Source of the DNA: Stentor coeruleus
Taxonomy: Eukaryota; Ciliophora; Heterotrichea; Heterotrichida; Stentoridae
DNA: 64,000 nucleotides
Direction of reading: 5' to 3'
NCBI GenBank assembly: GCA_001970955.1
Contig: MPUH01000261.1
Span: 1 to 64,000 of the forward strand
The position numbers were made by a program, and so were the translations under genes. Under the pieces are notes generated by a model that was not told where the DNA came from, did no database searches, and worked only from the letters and a program-made list of their open reading frames with translations. Below, piece after piece: positions 1 through 10,422 of the stretch. Position 1 is the first letter of the stretch; each line of letters starts with the position of its first letter.

Positions 1-950
1 CAGAATCTTAAGGCTTTAATGTTTCTATAAAAGCCTAGGATTTTTTCGGTAAATCTTGTAGGGAGGAGGAAATTATGAATAAGGTTTAGATAGGTAGTTT
101 TTAGGGGTTATTTGGTCTAGATGTAGGATATCTTAGGAGTTTTCAGAGTAAAAGTAGCCATTGTTTTATTCTTTTCCTATTTAACAGGGTAAGATCATAT
201 CACAGAATATGATTTGTCAGGTTTTTTGTGAGTTCAAGAGACTTGAGTGTTTTTTGTGTTTACTCATAGGCTTTTTAGCATCTACTATAAGAAATCATAT
301 AAATCATTCTTTAATAACAGTTATATACTAAAAAACTGTATAGATTTTTTTCATCTACCTTTTGTAATGAAAGATTTCTGTATGCTCACTAGTTTGACTG
401 TCTTTTTATAATTTCTTAGATCTTCTATATAATTTCCAGAACATACTTTGTTTTTTGCTCAGTATCTATATATAAGCTTTACTTTCACTAGAAGTCTTCT
501 AAGAATACTTGTAATATATTATTAAAGTACTGATATATCATATAGACCTGCAAAGCAAAAAATTATTTAATTTAAGCATTTAATATAATAAATCTAACAC
601 AAACTGATTTATGTCTAATTTGATATATTATGCTTTAAAGATATTCAAATGTCTGTAAATCTAATAGTTTATGTTAGATTATTATATTATACCATTTGTA
701 TATATAAACTAGAAATCCATAATAAAACTATTTTTCTATATTAACTCCATAAATACCCTTAACACAAACCGTATAATCCCTATAATTCCTCCCAGTCCAC
801 AAAAATCCTAATTATTCCCAAAACCTTAAATTCCCACACTTTTTTCATAAAATCCTATAAAAACGCTTAAAAACCTATCAAAACTTAAACCCCAACAGCC
901 TAACTTTTTTTCAAAATACTCAAAACTATGAAAAATTAAAACCCTATAAA
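1..950. other. Intergenic DNA, 5' flank of the MFS gene
   Basis: No supportable gene is seen. The first ~290 bases are G-rich and C-poor on the + strand, which by the flank rule seen elsewhere in this window means either the 3' flank of a + gene or the 5' flank of a - gene lying to the left. The last ~250 bases are C-rich: positions 781-840 hold 20 C and 1 G. That fits the 5' flank of the + gene starting at 951. Confidence 0.6.
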
Positions 951-2426
951 ATGGAAAATGAGGAAGACTCAAAAAACCAAATCCAAAACACTGAAGAAAA
1001 TCTCTCAGGACAAGTCATTAATTCAAAAATCAGAACCAGAGTTTTTTTCATAATGGTCTGTGCTAATGCTTTACTAAATTATGATACTGGAGTTATTCCT
1101 GCATCTTTAGATCATTTAGATATAGGGTCAAAGCTTAGTCATTCTGAACAAGCAGCTATAGGAAGTTTAGTTTATTTTGGTATATGCACATCATCTTTGA
1201 TAGTTTCAATTGTATTTCAGCGTTTTTCAGCATCAAAAGTATTAATTATTATGCTGATCTTTAACAGTATTTTTTGTTTGCTTTTTTCTTTTTCTTATAA
1301 TGTGTATTTTATGTACATCACAAGGTTTGGTATGGGTTTTACTCAAGCTTTTAGTGTTATTTATGCACCAGTTTGGACTAATGAGTTTGCACCTTGTGGG
1401 ATTTGTACTAGGTGGATGGGGATTTTACAATGCGCTGTACCTTTAGGGGTAGTTTTTGGTTACGGTATCGCAAGTTTATTTAACTCCCTTAATATCCCTT
1501 TTCTAGACTGGCGTTTTGCAATCCAACTCCAAGCTGTTTTTGAAATCCCTATCATCCTCAGTTTAAAATTTATAGATAAAAGCTACATCGACATAATAAA
1601 CCCACAAGATCTTGTAAGTAGTGGTGAAAAGTCCCAAAGAGGAAAAGAAGTCCGTATCGACACAATAAGCTTAACTCATCTTTCAGGATTCTGTGAACAA
1701 ATGAAAATGCTTTATAAAAACCAAATCTTTATTTTCCTAACCCTTTCTCTTTGCTGTATGTTTTTTGTAGTTAGTGGGATACAATATTGGATTACTCAAT
1801 ATTGTATAAAAGTTTTACATGCAAAAAAAATCTTTGTAATTATTGGTTTTATTATAATATCAACAACAGCACCTATATTTGGAGTAATTACTGGAGGTTG
1901 GGTTACTGATTATTATGGTGGATATAAAGGAAAAAATATATTAACAGCTATGAGGATATGTTTTGCTTTTGGATCTATGGCTTTTATATCAGCGATACCA
2001 TCTTGTTTTGTTCAGACTGTTTTTGTTGAAATTTTTTTGTTGTGGCTGCTGCTTTTTTTTGGAGGATGTATAGTCCCTGCAGCTACTGGGATTATTGTCA
2101 ACTCGGTTCATAAGGAATTTCAAAGTTCAAGTTCGTCTATTTCTCAGCTAATTTTTAATTTTGGAGGATTTTTTTTATCCCCTTTAATGTCGGCAGTGAT
2201 TATGGACCTTTTTACTGATGAAATTGATGCTTTAACATGGGGATTCAGATTCACACTTTCAGCAAGTTTTTTGAGCCTGGTGTTTATAGGCTTAGCCTTT
2301 TCTGTGATTATTAAAGGTGAAATCAGGTATAAGGTGCAATCTGAGAATTCAGAAGTTGTAGAAGATAATTCATTAGAAAACCTTCAAGAAATTATTAGAA
2401 GAGTTAAACCTATTGCAATCAGTTAG
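951..2426 (+). CDS. Major facilitator superfamily transporter, Spinster-like
   Basis: A single-exon gene for 491 residues that ends in TAG. The protein has a ~25-residue polar N-terminus and then about twelve hydrophobic segments split by a polar central loop (about residues 215-250), the 6+6 layout of MFS carriers. The stretch RFGMGFTQAF..YAPVWTNEFAP..R resembles the helix-4/5 region of Spinster-type carriers, and GGWVTDYYGGYKGKN in the second half is the repeated MFS loop motif (G-x3-D-x2-G-x3-R/K). It probably moves a small organic solute across a plasma or endolysosomal membrane; the substrate cannot be read from sequence. The start is chosen because it is the first ATG after a C-rich flank and directly precedes an acidic tail. 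Family assignment is good, the Spinster subfamily is only likely. Confidence 0.8.
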   Translation: MENEEDSKNQIQNTEENLSGQVINSKIRTRVFFIMVCANALLNYDTGVIPASLDHLDIGSKLSHSEQAAIGSLVYFGICTSSLIVSIVFQRFSASKVLIIMLIFNSIFCLLFSFSYNVYFMYITRFGMGFTQAFSVIYAPVWTNEFAPCGICTRWMGILQCAVPLGVVFGYGIASLFNSLNIPFLDWRFAIQLQAVFEIPIILSLKFIDKSYIDIINPQDLVSSGEKSQRGKEVRIDTISLTHLSGFCEQMKMLYKNQIFIFLTLSLCCMFFVVSGIQYWITQYCIKVLHAKKIFVIIGFIIISTTAPIFGVITGGWVTDYYGGYKGKNILTAMRICFAFGSMAFISAIPSCFVQTVFVEIFLLWLLLFFGGCIVPAATGIIVNSVHKEFQSSSSSISQLIFNFGGFFLSPLMSAVIMDLFTDEIDALTWGFRFTLSASFLSLVFIGLAFSVIIKGEIRYKVQSENSEVVEDNSLENLQEIIRRVKPIAIS

Positions 2427-2637
2427 AGCTTTTTTGTTGTTGCAAATATTTATTATATAAAATTTTATGGAAATGCATTTAGTGATAATGATTGATCATA
2501 AAATTGTAGATAATTTTATCTTGGGTTCTAAAATCTTTCATATAGAATTTACTTTTATATATTAGAAAGTTTGATTTTTAAAGATTAATGAAGAATATTA
2601 ATAATATAATATAGGACTTAAGAGTTATTATATTGAT

Positions 2638-2757
2638 AAAGGTAGTTAGGAAATAAGGTTTTAAGTAGAGGTTTTATAGAAATATTATAATTGGTTAAAG
2701 GTAGTTAGGAAATAAGTTTTAAGTAGAGGTTTTTTATAGACATATTATAGTTAGTTA
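2638..2757. repeat. Tandem duplication, two ~59-bp units
   Basis: Two near-identical units start at 2638 and 2697, each opening with AAAGGTAGTTAGGAAATAAG. A third copy of only the first few bases begins at 2757. The second unit runs into the stop codon of the minus-strand gene at 2755. It fills most of the 328-bp tail-to-tail gap after the MFS gene. Confidence 0.85.
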
Positions 2758-5700
2758 AAGGTTTTTAAGTTTCATTAAGCTGTTTTTGCCAAATGGGCTA
2801 GTCTCAATCGATCGAGGTCTTTTTGAATCAACACTCATATGCACTTTCCTTTCAGACATTCTAAGATTTTTTATTGGACTCTTCTTATCTTTATACTGAA
2901 TTTCTTGTTCTAATTTAGCTAGCCGGTACTCAAGAAGCTTTTCTTCAATCTCAAACTTCTGTTTTTCCTTTATTTCCTTCATTTTTTTTTCAGTAAATTT
3001 AACTTTAAGCATATCTTTTTTCCTCTGTTCCTCATCAATATACTTTTTGACTTCTTTTTCTCCACGCAGTCTACTAAGCTCTTCTTCTATTATAGCCATT
3101 CGATTTTTTCTTTTATGCTCAGCTTTTTCTAACTCAAGATTCTTCTCAAGTTCTTTATTTTGTTTTATAATAAGAACTTTATTCGTTATACTCCCAGGAG
3201 GTTTCGCATGTTTGCTTATAAACACAAAACTGTTTTTCTCAACAGAATATATCAAATCATCAAGAACCTTAGCACACTCAATAACAATCTCAGAACTAAC
3301 ACTAAAAATATTCAACGACGATAGTTTTATAAAAGGAGACAACTGGGCAAAGTTTACATTTGATTCAATCCTTGTCAAAGCTCTATAAGAGTTTTTCCCA
3401 TCATCTCCTTTAATTATCCCTTTAGCTCTTGTTTTATATTCAACTTTAACCATCGGCATCAAAAAATGCAAGTTTAAATTTGTATTAAGAATTGTATCAA
3501 TAATCTCAATTGCAATATTATATGATTTTATTATAGAACATGCTGTGAAATTTGTCATTAAAACAGGTTCTTTATATTTTTTATAATTATCAGGCAATTG
3601 GTAATCTGGGTTTTTTTCAAGTATTTGATTTAAGATTCTAATAACATCCCGATCACCAGAACCAGGGTCAGGTTCATCGAAAAGATAACGTGGGATGATG
3701 CTATCGTCACAAGGCCGGAAAAGTAGAAAAATATTCTCAAAAAGTTTGCATGGAGGGTATTTAGAATAATTATAAGGATGTCTAGAAAATATAAGCATTG
3801 ATGTCATGTATAATAAATCCGTAAACAAATCAAACTGAATTACAATACTCTTAGTCTTTGAAGCAATAGTAGCAAAAACCATCCTGATTTCTTCAGTGCT
3901 AATAAACAAACTGCTTACATTGTTTTCCCTAAGCATTCTTGAAAAATCTGTCTCAGACAATCCATCCCTGGTAACCTGTATTTTATCAAATGTAACAATC
4001 GGGACAACACTTCTTTTATACCCAACCCCAGCATACCTATTAAAAAGTGCTTTTATAACCCTTGAAAACTTTTTCCTCACAATTTCAATAAGCGCTTGCT
4101 CCTCAGGAAGTTCATCGTGTATTCTCCAAACAAGTCCAAAATCTTCATTTTCCCCATAAACTGTTACTATAGGTAACTCCCCATCTTCAGCTTTACTTTT
4201 AACCCCAAGTTCAATTCTCCTTTTTTCAATCTGTTTTTTCAATGTTTTTTTCTGTAACACTTCATTTTGAGCTTTTTTCTTACTTTCCTCTTTTTCCCTA
4301 AGTTCCCTTTCTAATCTACGTCTTCGGACTTTTTCTAGATCACTCATAACCCGTCCTTTAGGTACAGTGTATATAGAAACTACTCTTTTATCATCATCTA
4401 AAGGGATTTTTTCACTTTTAAAACTATTGTCTTCCCTATGATGTGTTATGCCGAATAGTCTATAAAGTTCATCTAAAGGAAGGTCTTTTTGTTTTTTTAG
4501 ATCTTCAGAATTCTGGTCAAAAAGATATCGGATTTCTAAGTTTAGGTCCTGATATCTCAACAAGACGATTTTTTCAATCACCCCGAAAAGGCTTTTTTTT
4601 ATCACTTTCGTTGTTTTTTTCTCATATTTCAGGAACTCATTTATCGTCAGTTTCAAAGCTATTGCGATATATTTCAGGACAAACTCGAAAACCGGGACAC
4701 TTCCGATGAATTTTTCTACGAGGATATAAAAAATAACTGAAGCAGTTGGGGAAAAAAACCAGTCATCAAGGAGGATTTTCCCTAATAAATCCAATAAAAT
4801 TACCGCATCTTTTACTGCAAGTCTAGGATGTTGGGCGATATAATAATAAAAATCAAAATCGCAAAGGTTCAAATGAGCTGTTTTACTGAGTTGGCATTGT
4901 TTTATAAGTGGTTCTAATAATATACCCAAAGGAATACTCTCATTTTCGCTAAAAGTTAGTTTAAAATTCCCTAATAAAAACTCTCTGATCCTGTCATCAG
5001 AATAGTTTTCTATAAGGAAAAAAGCTAGAGTTTTATACACAATAGGGGCAAATGAGGTTTTTTGTATAGTAAAAACATTAAGTAAATGAAAAAGTCGCCC
5101 ATAGACTATGAATTTCAAAACCTTAGAAGCTTCTCGTGTTGATCTTTTTATTACAGCCAGCATATTTGTACCTAATTCCTCTTTCAATTCAATTATATTA
5201 GAATATCCTGACCATAATTCACATAAAAAGTTGATATAAAAACTTTTCTTGTCTAAGTTTTTTGGGTCTTTTTCTGATTCCCTCAAGCTGATATCGGCCC
5301 ATATGTCAATCAGTCCCTGATTAAAAAAGAATTGGGAATATGGCGCACGAGAAAATGTTCCTAAAAACAAAGCGACGAATTTTATATAATTTTGTGTTGT
5401 CTTGCAATAATCCTGTAAATGAGAATTGAAAATTACATCAAGATTCTTCTTAGAAAACGCATACAACAAGGTCAAAAAAATTCCCATATCGCTTTTGTTT
5501 TCTTCTATAAGTTTGAAAATCCCGTAAATCATATCGCTTTGTGCTAGAAACCATTCCCATAAACTAGCTTCTAAATATTTCATTTGTGTATGATAAGCCA
5601 CCATAGTTTCAGCTGTTTTCACATTGACCATAAGACTTTTACTGAAAATCCCAGTTTTAAAACAGGAAAAAATCAGCTGCAGACCAGATTGTTCATTTTC

Positions 5701-6336
5701 TACAAGTCTTAAAGCAATGTTTATATTTCCCATCATAAGATCAAGCCATCCTAAAACCGGTTCAAAAATCCCTTTTAAACCTTTACCAACAATTTGTGAT
5801 AAAAAACTACATTTCTGAGTCAAAAGCCCTGCAGCTACTTTTGGAGTCACTCTAAAAGCTTTACAAAACCCTAATAATAAAAATTCTAATACAGACTCTG
5901 AGTCTTCTAAAGAACAATTAGCATCAATATTATTAAGCAAAAGTGCCCCATCTGTTGTCTTAACAGCTTTTTTCTTTTTTCTCGGTTTTTCTATTAGTTC
6001 AGTTAGATTCTCAAGAATCACCATAACTTGCATACGATCCCCAGCTACTATAAGAGCTTTTATATCACTGTTAATATCAATCCCTATGCTTTCTAATGGT
6101 TTTACTAACATATTCCAATTATAAAGCCTTGATGAACTTGTATTTGTCATTCTAAACTCTGAATCTTCTGGTATCTGTCCTGTATATACCATTCTGATCA
6201 TTGGGGTTATAAGACCTAGTTCAAGTCTAGCTGAATCTTCTTCATTTAGTAACACTTTATCTATATTATCTTTATAGGGACCTTTGATAATATCGGTTCT
6301 TTTGAGCCATGCTAAAGTTTGTATCGTAACTTCCAT
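2755..6336 (-). CDS. Large CH-like / helical-repeat / coiled-coil protein, probably cytoskeletal or ciliary
   Basis: An uninterrupted 1193-residue frame that ends in TAA. The N-terminal ~110 residues (EEDSARLELGLITPMIRMVYTGQ...LVKPLESIGIDI) look like a calponin-homology-like fold of the kind found in axonemal and microtubule-binding proteins; this is a weak family call from the hydrophobic pattern. Residues ~130-640 are helical, leucine-rich and armadillo-like. Charged coiled-coil blocks lie at ~665-730 (RRRRLERELREKEESKKK) and ~1070-1150, the latter ending in a basic tail. There are no catalytic motifs and no signal peptide. The gene is divergent from the J-protein gene and tail-to-tail with the MFS gene. 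A cytoskeletal or ciliary role is inference. Confidence 0.6.
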   Translation of the reverse strand: MEVTIQTLAWLKRTDIIKGPYKDNIDKVLLNEEDSARLELGLITPMIRMVYTGQIPEDSEFRMTNTSSSRLYNWNMLVKPLESIGIDINSDIKALIVAGDRMQVMVILENLTELIEKPRKKKKAVKTTDGALLLNNIDANCSLEDSESVLEFLLLGFCKAFRVTPKVAAGLLTQKCSFLSQIVGKGLKGIFEPVLGWLDLMMGNINIALRLVENEQSGLQLIFSCFKTGIFSKSLMVNVKTAETMVAYHTQMKYLEASLWEWFLAQSDMIYGIFKLIEENKSDMGIFLTLLYAFSKKNLDVIFNSHLQDYCKTTQNYIKFVALFLGTFSRAPYSQFFFNQGLIDIWADISLRESEKDPKNLDKKSFYINFLCELWSGYSNIIELKEELGTNMLAVIKRSTREASKVLKFIVYGRLFHLLNVFTIQKTSFAPIVYKTLAFFLIENYSDDRIREFLLGNFKLTFSENESIPLGILLEPLIKQCQLSKTAHLNLCDFDFYYYIAQHPRLAVKDAVILLDLLGKILLDDWFFSPTASVIFYILVEKFIGSVPVFEFVLKYIAIALKLTINEFLKYEKKTTKVIKKSLFGVIEKIVLLRYQDLNLEIRYLFDQNSEDLKKQKDLPLDELYRLFGITHHREDNSFKSEKIPLDDDKRVVSIYTVPKGRVMSDLEKVRRRRLERELREKEESKKKAQNEVLQKKTLKKQIEKRRIELGVKSKAEDGELPIVTVYGENEDFGLVWRIHDELPEEQALIEIVRKKFSRVIKALFNRYAGVGYKRSVVPIVTFDKIQVTRDGLSETDFSRMLRENNVSSLFISTEEIRMVFATIASKTKSIVIQFDLFTDLLYMTSMLIFSRHPYNYSKYPPCKLFENIFLLFRPCDDSIIPRYLFDEPDPGSGDRDVIRILNQILEKNPDYQLPDNYKKYKEPVLMTNFTACSIIKSYNIAIEIIDTILNTNLNLHFLMPMVKVEYKTRAKGIIKGDDGKNSYRALTRIESNVNFAQLSPFIKLSSLNIFSVSSEIVIECAKVLDDLIYSVEKNSFVFISKHAKPPGSITNKVLIIKQNKELEKNLELEKAEHKRKNRMAIIEEELSRLRGEKEVKKYIDEEQRKKDMLKVKFTEKKMKEIKEKQKFEIEEKLLEYRLAKLEQEIQYKDKKSPIKNLRMSERKVHMSVDSKRPRSIETSPFGKNSLMKLKNL

Positions 6337-7085
6337 AATATATTATCTTAAGCTAAATAAATTAGAGTCTATGATTTTAAATCTTGATAAAAACTTGTTT
6401 ATGATTTCTAAAAGATTTAAGAAGACTTTGATGCAAAATATTAGATTTTTATTAACATTTTATAGTTTTTTTATAAACAAAGTTAATATGAAATCGATTT
6501 TATTGAATGTGATTTTTTTGTGATGATATGAAGATTTTTTTTGGTGCTTGAGATTAGTAAAAGATTGATAAAGATGCTTATATTATCGGGAAGATTAAGA
6601 TTTCTTGTATTGAAAATCAGTATTTTGTATATGATTTTGATATGAGTTTTGAATGATAGAAAGAGATGCTGAAGATAATAAGCAAAAGTGGATACCTTTG
6701 ATATGAGAATCAAAGATTTTATAGAGTTTCTAATGAAAAAATTAAGGTTTTTAAGATGATTTGAAGATAATAAGCAAAAGTGGATACCTTTGATATGAGA
6801 ATCAAAGATTTTATAGAGTTTCTAATGAAAAAATTAAGGTTTTTAAGATGATGTATGGGAAATTGTTAATATGAAGGGTTTTGTGTGTAAAAGATACAGT
6901 CTTTTGAGATAAATATAAAGAAAAGGTTAAGATGATGGTTTTTGTATATAATCTTATAAGAAACATAGTGGTTTGAAGTGATATGGTTATGTTCTGATAT
7001 AAAAAGGTTAAATCCTAAAAAGTATTTGAAATAACGCATTTTCATGCCGCAAAATCTGTTTATATTTATACTATAAGTTGTAAAG
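6337..7085. other. Intergenic DNA between two divergent genes
   Basis: No gene is supported. The stretch is G-rich and C-poor on the + strand (the sense-strand C-rich 5' flank of the minus gene to the left) and contains the 92-bp tandem duplication listed separately. A 76-codon minus-strand frame across it is low-complexity, partly built from that duplication, and not convincing. Confidence 0.6.
6670..6852. repeat. 92-bp tandem duplication
   Basis: The units 6670-6761 and 6762-6852 match at every position except their last base. Each begins TGAAGATAATAAGCAAAAGT. Near-perfect identity means a very recent duplication, or an unmerged contig overlap like those marked by N elsewhere in this window. 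Confidence 0.9.
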
Positions 7086-7883
7086 ATGAGCCGAAAAGAC
7101 TACTACGAAGTACTTGGAGTGCCAAAAGAAGCATCAGAAGATCAGATAAAAAAAGCATATCGAAGACAGGCTCTTAAATGGCATCCTGATAAAAATCCTA
7201 ACAATCGTCAAGAAGCTGAAGATAAGTTTAAGGAAATCGGTGAAGCATATTCTGTTTTGTCTGATGCAAACAAAAGAACTGCATATGATAAATATGGCTT
7301 TGAAGGATTTGAAGGTAGGCCACAACCTAAAACTAGCAGGTATAGGAAAAAAACTTATCAAAATTTTTTTGAAGATGATGATGATGATGACTTTTTCGCA
7401 GATTTCAATTTTAACCATTTTGACTTTTCTGATGCTGAAAGACTTTTTAGAGAGTTTTTTAATGGTAGAGATCCTTTTGCTGATTTCATGGACGACGAAG
7501 ACCTGTTCCCCAACTTTGGTTTCAACCACCGGTCAAAACCTAAACCCGAACCTACTAAATCCCAATCAAAACCTCAAAACTCCTTCAACAACTTCTTCAA
7601 CACTAACTTCACCAACTTTGGTAATTTCAACAATGACCCTTTTTTTACCAAAAACAGTAATCTTTCTAGTACTGGGAAAAACTACCGTTCCTATAAACGT
7701 TCATCAACAATCGGATCAACCTCTGGAACCTCCAAAACTACTCAAACCATAACAGAAACCTCTAACGGAAAAACTATTACAAGAACAATAACACAAATAA
7801 AGCATCCAGATGGACATATAGAAAGACATGAAGAAACCAATGAATTCCCATTAGAAGATCATAAAAAATTAAAAAACAAATAA
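7086..7883 (+). CDS. J-domain co-chaperone, DNAJB6/B8-like
   Basis: A single-exon gene for 265 residues. A canonical J domain fills residues 4-70, with YYEVLGV at the start and the HPD triad at residues 33-35 that stimulates Hsp70 ATPase. It is followed by an acidic Phe-rich segment ([21 protein letters not shown]), an Asn/Phe-rich region, a Ser/Thr-rich stretch (~205-230) and a short C-terminal domain ([19 protein letters not shown]). There is no CxxCxGxG zinc finger, so it is not a type I DnaJ. The G/F-like region followed by a Ser/Thr-rich segment and a TxxxNGKxIT motif is the DNAJB6/B8 layout, a family known for suppressing protein aggregation. The acidic stretch is encoded by a short GAT repeat near 7375. 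It is expected in cytosol or nucleus. Confidence 0.88.
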   Translation: MSRKDYYEVLGVPKEASEDQIKKAYRRQALKWHPDKNPNNRQEAEDKFKEIGEAYSVLSDANKRTAYDKYGFEGFEGRPQPKTSRYRKKTYQNFFEDDDDDDFFADFNFNHFDFSDAERLFREFFNGRDPFADFMDDEDLFPNFGFNHRSKPKPEPTKSQSKPQNSFNNFFNTNFTNFGNFNNDPFFTKNSNLSSTGKNYRSYKRSSTIGSTSGTSKTTQTITETSNGKTITRTITQIKHPDGHIERHEETNEFPLEDHKKLKNK

Positions 7884-8186
7884 TTTTTTTATGTAATTTC
7901 AGTTTTACACGTAAAAAATATAACTAAATAGTCATCTCATCAAAAGTAATAAATTTTCCCATCCGGCTACAGTTTTTTTTAAAAAAACCTCACAGCAAAG
8001 TTCCCTAAATCTAAAATCTTACATTTTTCATATCAATTCAAAATAAAACCTACAAAATGTAACCAAAAAGCTTCTATTTCAAAACCTTAGCTTTTCTCCT
8101 CTAAAACTAAAGTTAAAAAACCACTTCTTTCCTCACAATCCCTTCTCAAAACCCAAAATCCATCATCACACTAATCTAATTCTTAA
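7884..8186. other. Tail-to-tail intergenic spacer
   Basis: Three hundred bases lie between the stops of the J-protein gene (+) and the eL6 gene (-). They are C-rich and G-poor on the + strand, matching the G-rich sense-strand 3' flank expected for eL6. No ORF or RNA is seen. Confidence 0.6.
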
Positions 8187-8696
8187 CTAAAACTTAAGGG
8201 TATGGGGGAACATTCCATTCCTAAGTCTGAACTTTGTTTTCAAGTACTTCTTTACAACTGGATCAGCTACCTTGTTAACAATTCCCGCATCCACACTTTT
8301 CTGCATAGCTTTTTTAGCATCTGAAAAAGGTTTCTTTTCTTTTTTAGGAGCGAAAAAAGCTTCTTCTGTCTTTTTAGTATTTTCTTTTTCTTTAGCGAAG
8401 TATGCATCTGTGACTTTTGAGAAATCACTTCCTGAGATATCAATTTTAGTCGAAGTTGGAACAGTATAAGCTTGTGGGACTCGTTTTAGAGGAACACCAT
8501 TGAGTTTATAAGGACCTGTTACTAGCAAAAGACCACTTTCAAGTTGCTTTAGAAATGCAACCCTTTTACCTTGATGCTTACCTGCTAGTAAAATGAGAAT
8601 TTGACCTGGTGAAACTCCTCCTCGAAGTCTGGCTGGCTTATTGGCACGTTTAACTCTGACTTTCTGGACGTCTTCTGTAGGGTACCACTTCACCAT
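8187..8696 (-). CDS. RPL6: 60S ribosomal protein eL6
   Basis: A 169-residue protein, full length against yeast eL6 (~176). It opens MVKWYPTEDV, equivalent to the yeast KWYPSEDV start region. It then shows LRGGVSPGQILILLAGKHQGKRVAFLKQL, the KOW-like RNA-binding segment, then LLLVTGPYKLNGVPLKRVPQAY and VPTSTKID. It ends FRLRNGMFPHTLKF, matching the conserved FSLKNGxxPHxLKF C-terminus. It is a structural component of the large cytosolic ribosomal subunit. The chosen ATG gives the expected N-terminus, and a further ATG upstream on the same strand runs straight into a stop. The G-rich + strand from 8697 to ~8900 fits its 5' flank. Confidence 0.95.
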   Translation of the reverse strand: MVKWYPTEDVQKVRVKRANKPARLRGGVSPGQILILLAGKHQGKRVAFLKQLESGLLLVTGPYKLNGVPLKRVPQAYTVPTSTKIDISGSDFSKVTDAYFAKEKENTKKTEEAFFAPKKEKKPFSDAKKAMQKSVDAGIVNKVADPVVKKYLKTKFRLRNGMFPHTLKF

Positions 8697-10118
8697 TTAT
8701 TATTAGCCATAGTTTCTTATAAACTATGGATAAACAAAGGCAAGGAGTAGAAGAATACTTGCTGGAAAAAAGATCGGCTTGTGGGTTGATAAGGAAAGTA
8801 CGGATAACGAGATAAAAACAAAAATTATGAGAATTAGGTGTTGGGAACTAGTGAGGAATACTTAGTTTGTGAATAAAAACAGAGAAATTAGGATTATCAT
8901 ATATGATGAGTTGAAAAATAGGACTGGATAAATGAATATTTTATTGAAATTTGTCAAATTATCTTTTGGTTCAGGGAAAATTGATTGATGATATAGTGTT
9001 ACTTTTGATAAATGATATATAAGTTGTGTTTATTTTAAATTGGTGATATCTTTGATAAATGATATAATTGAATTTAGTATTTCTAAGGTTTGTTTATTTT
9101 TTGTATATAAATTTAAAGCTATATTAGGACTTTTATTAAAAATCCTTCAACCATCTTATAAGTCTCTTATCACTAACAATACTACCTATCTCACTTCAAA
9201 TAAAATGGATAAAAATATTTTCATGCTGTAAAAGCTACAGACTATACTTACTTCGAATGTAAAATTTCTTCACATGAGGCAGTTTCAAATATCGCGATTA
9301 AAAGGTGACACCCTAATACACATAGCCATAATAGTTCAAAGTAAGTAACTAACAATCCTGAATCTCTTTATTTTTAAACTTCTGGATATTAACAGCATAA
9401 TATTCTATGAGTAACTTCGCTTCACTACGTTTCGCTCAACAAAAATCCAAGTTGCTTATTAACATTACTCTTATTAAAAAACTTAGAAAATACCTAAATA
9501 TCAACAAATCTAGGTCATAACTTCTACATTTAGTATGTTAGAATTATAAACTTAAACTTGTCTAAGTATTATTAAGATATAAAGATATACAAGTAGTATC
9601 GATAAAAATAAAATATCCCTTTAAATACTCTCCTTCCAAGCAAAGACGATGATATTATAAGAAAATAAATTGTTGAAGTCCTAATAAAAAGTAGTAGAAT
9701 TTTTACTTAATAAAAATAAGGTTTTCAATAGCCTAATCCTAAAAATTTTATACAAAAAATATGTGTTATCATTATAAAATATGTATTCAATCATACTTAT
9801 CATTTTCATATAAAACATTTTCTATTAAATATCCACCCTTTAATCACTTTAAAGTAATCATTTTCTCCCTTCACAATGTTAAATCCATAGCACATCTACA
9901 GTAATATTTAAATACAAAATCTTTCATCCCAAGCAAAAATGTTAAAACTTTAATTTCTCTACCTCAATCCTAAAAAATCAAGCTTTTTCCTATTCTCTAT
10001 ATAAAAATCGCATTTTATTCATATCCTAAGCATTATCAATATATTCTAAAAAACCAAAAATTTATTCTCGAATAAAAGTCTACTACAAAAATTAAAAAAT
10101 ACTTTTTATATAACTTTT
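8697..10118. other. Intergenic DNA with a G-rich to C-rich switch
   Basis: No convincing gene. About 8697-9100 is G-rich on + (5' flank of eL6), and about 9120-10118 is C-rich on + (matching the 3' flank of the small minus-strand gene at 10225). Around 9410-9435 lies a locally CpG-containing stretch (TTCGCTTCACTACGTTTCGC) unlike its surroundings. A 63-codon frame at 9040-9231 lacks an ATG start and has no protein-like features. Confidence 0.55.
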
Positions 10119-10285
10119 GTTTGTGTATCCCCATTCAAGATTATCTTTTCATGCGTTTCACATACAATTTATTGTGTATTAATGGTTTTAATACAGGCTG
10201 CNGTTTGTGTATCCCCATTCAAGATTATCTTTTCATGCGTTTCACATACAATTTATTGTGTATTAATGGTTTTAATACAGGCTGC
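10119..10285. repeat. 83-bp duplicated contig ends around a single N
   Basis: Positions 10119-10201 and 10203-10285 are the same 83 bases on either side of one N at 10202. This is two overlapping contig ends joined without being merged, so one copy is almost certainly an assembly artefact. Confidence 0.9.
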
Positions 10286-10422
10286 TTAACATGGATACTA
10301 GAAAGTCTTAAAACATCATAATCAGGCATATCCCATTCTTTGAACTTCTCACTACAACTTATACTAGTCGTTCTTCTATGTTTATTATTGTTATTATCTT
10401 CTTTAACAAGAGAGCTGCCCAT
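10225..10422 (-). CDS. Small basic protein with N-myristoylation-like start
   Basis: A 65-residue frame from ATG to TAA. The protein starts MGSSLVKED, which fits the N-myristoylation pattern (Gly2 with small or polar residues at 5-6). It then has an Asn run, a kinase-site-like RRTTS, and a Lys/Arg-rich end (YVKRMKR). No family is recognised. Support for reality is indirect: the flanks follow the window-wide strand rule (G-rich + strand to the right as a 5' flank, C-rich to the left as a 3' flank) and the composition is protein-like. The C-terminal part overlaps the duplicated 83-bp block, but the stop lies inside the intact right copy. It could be a small membrane-anchored regulator; this is unproven. 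Confidence 0.45.
   Translation of the reverse strand: MGSSLVKEDNNNNKHRRTTSISCSEKFKEWDMPDYDVLRLSSIHVKQPVLKPLIHNKLYVKRMKR

Noticed and set aside
3047-5818. Several + strand frames of 64-113 codons inside the 1193-residue minus gene
   Set aside because: They are Ser/Phe/Leu-rich mirror images of the real coding strand and have no motifs.
7134-7529. 131-codon minus-strand frame inside the J-protein gene
   Set aside because: It is the antisense of a clear J domain, with low-complexity Phe/Ile content; a shadow frame.
9040-9231. 63-codon + frame
   Set aside because: No ATG start, Leu/Ile/Phe-rich, and the compositional switch inside it fits non-coding DNA.
10119-10285. True tandem duplication of 83 bp
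   Set aside because: The copies are identical and separated by a single N, as at seven other joins, so an assembly overlap is far more likely.
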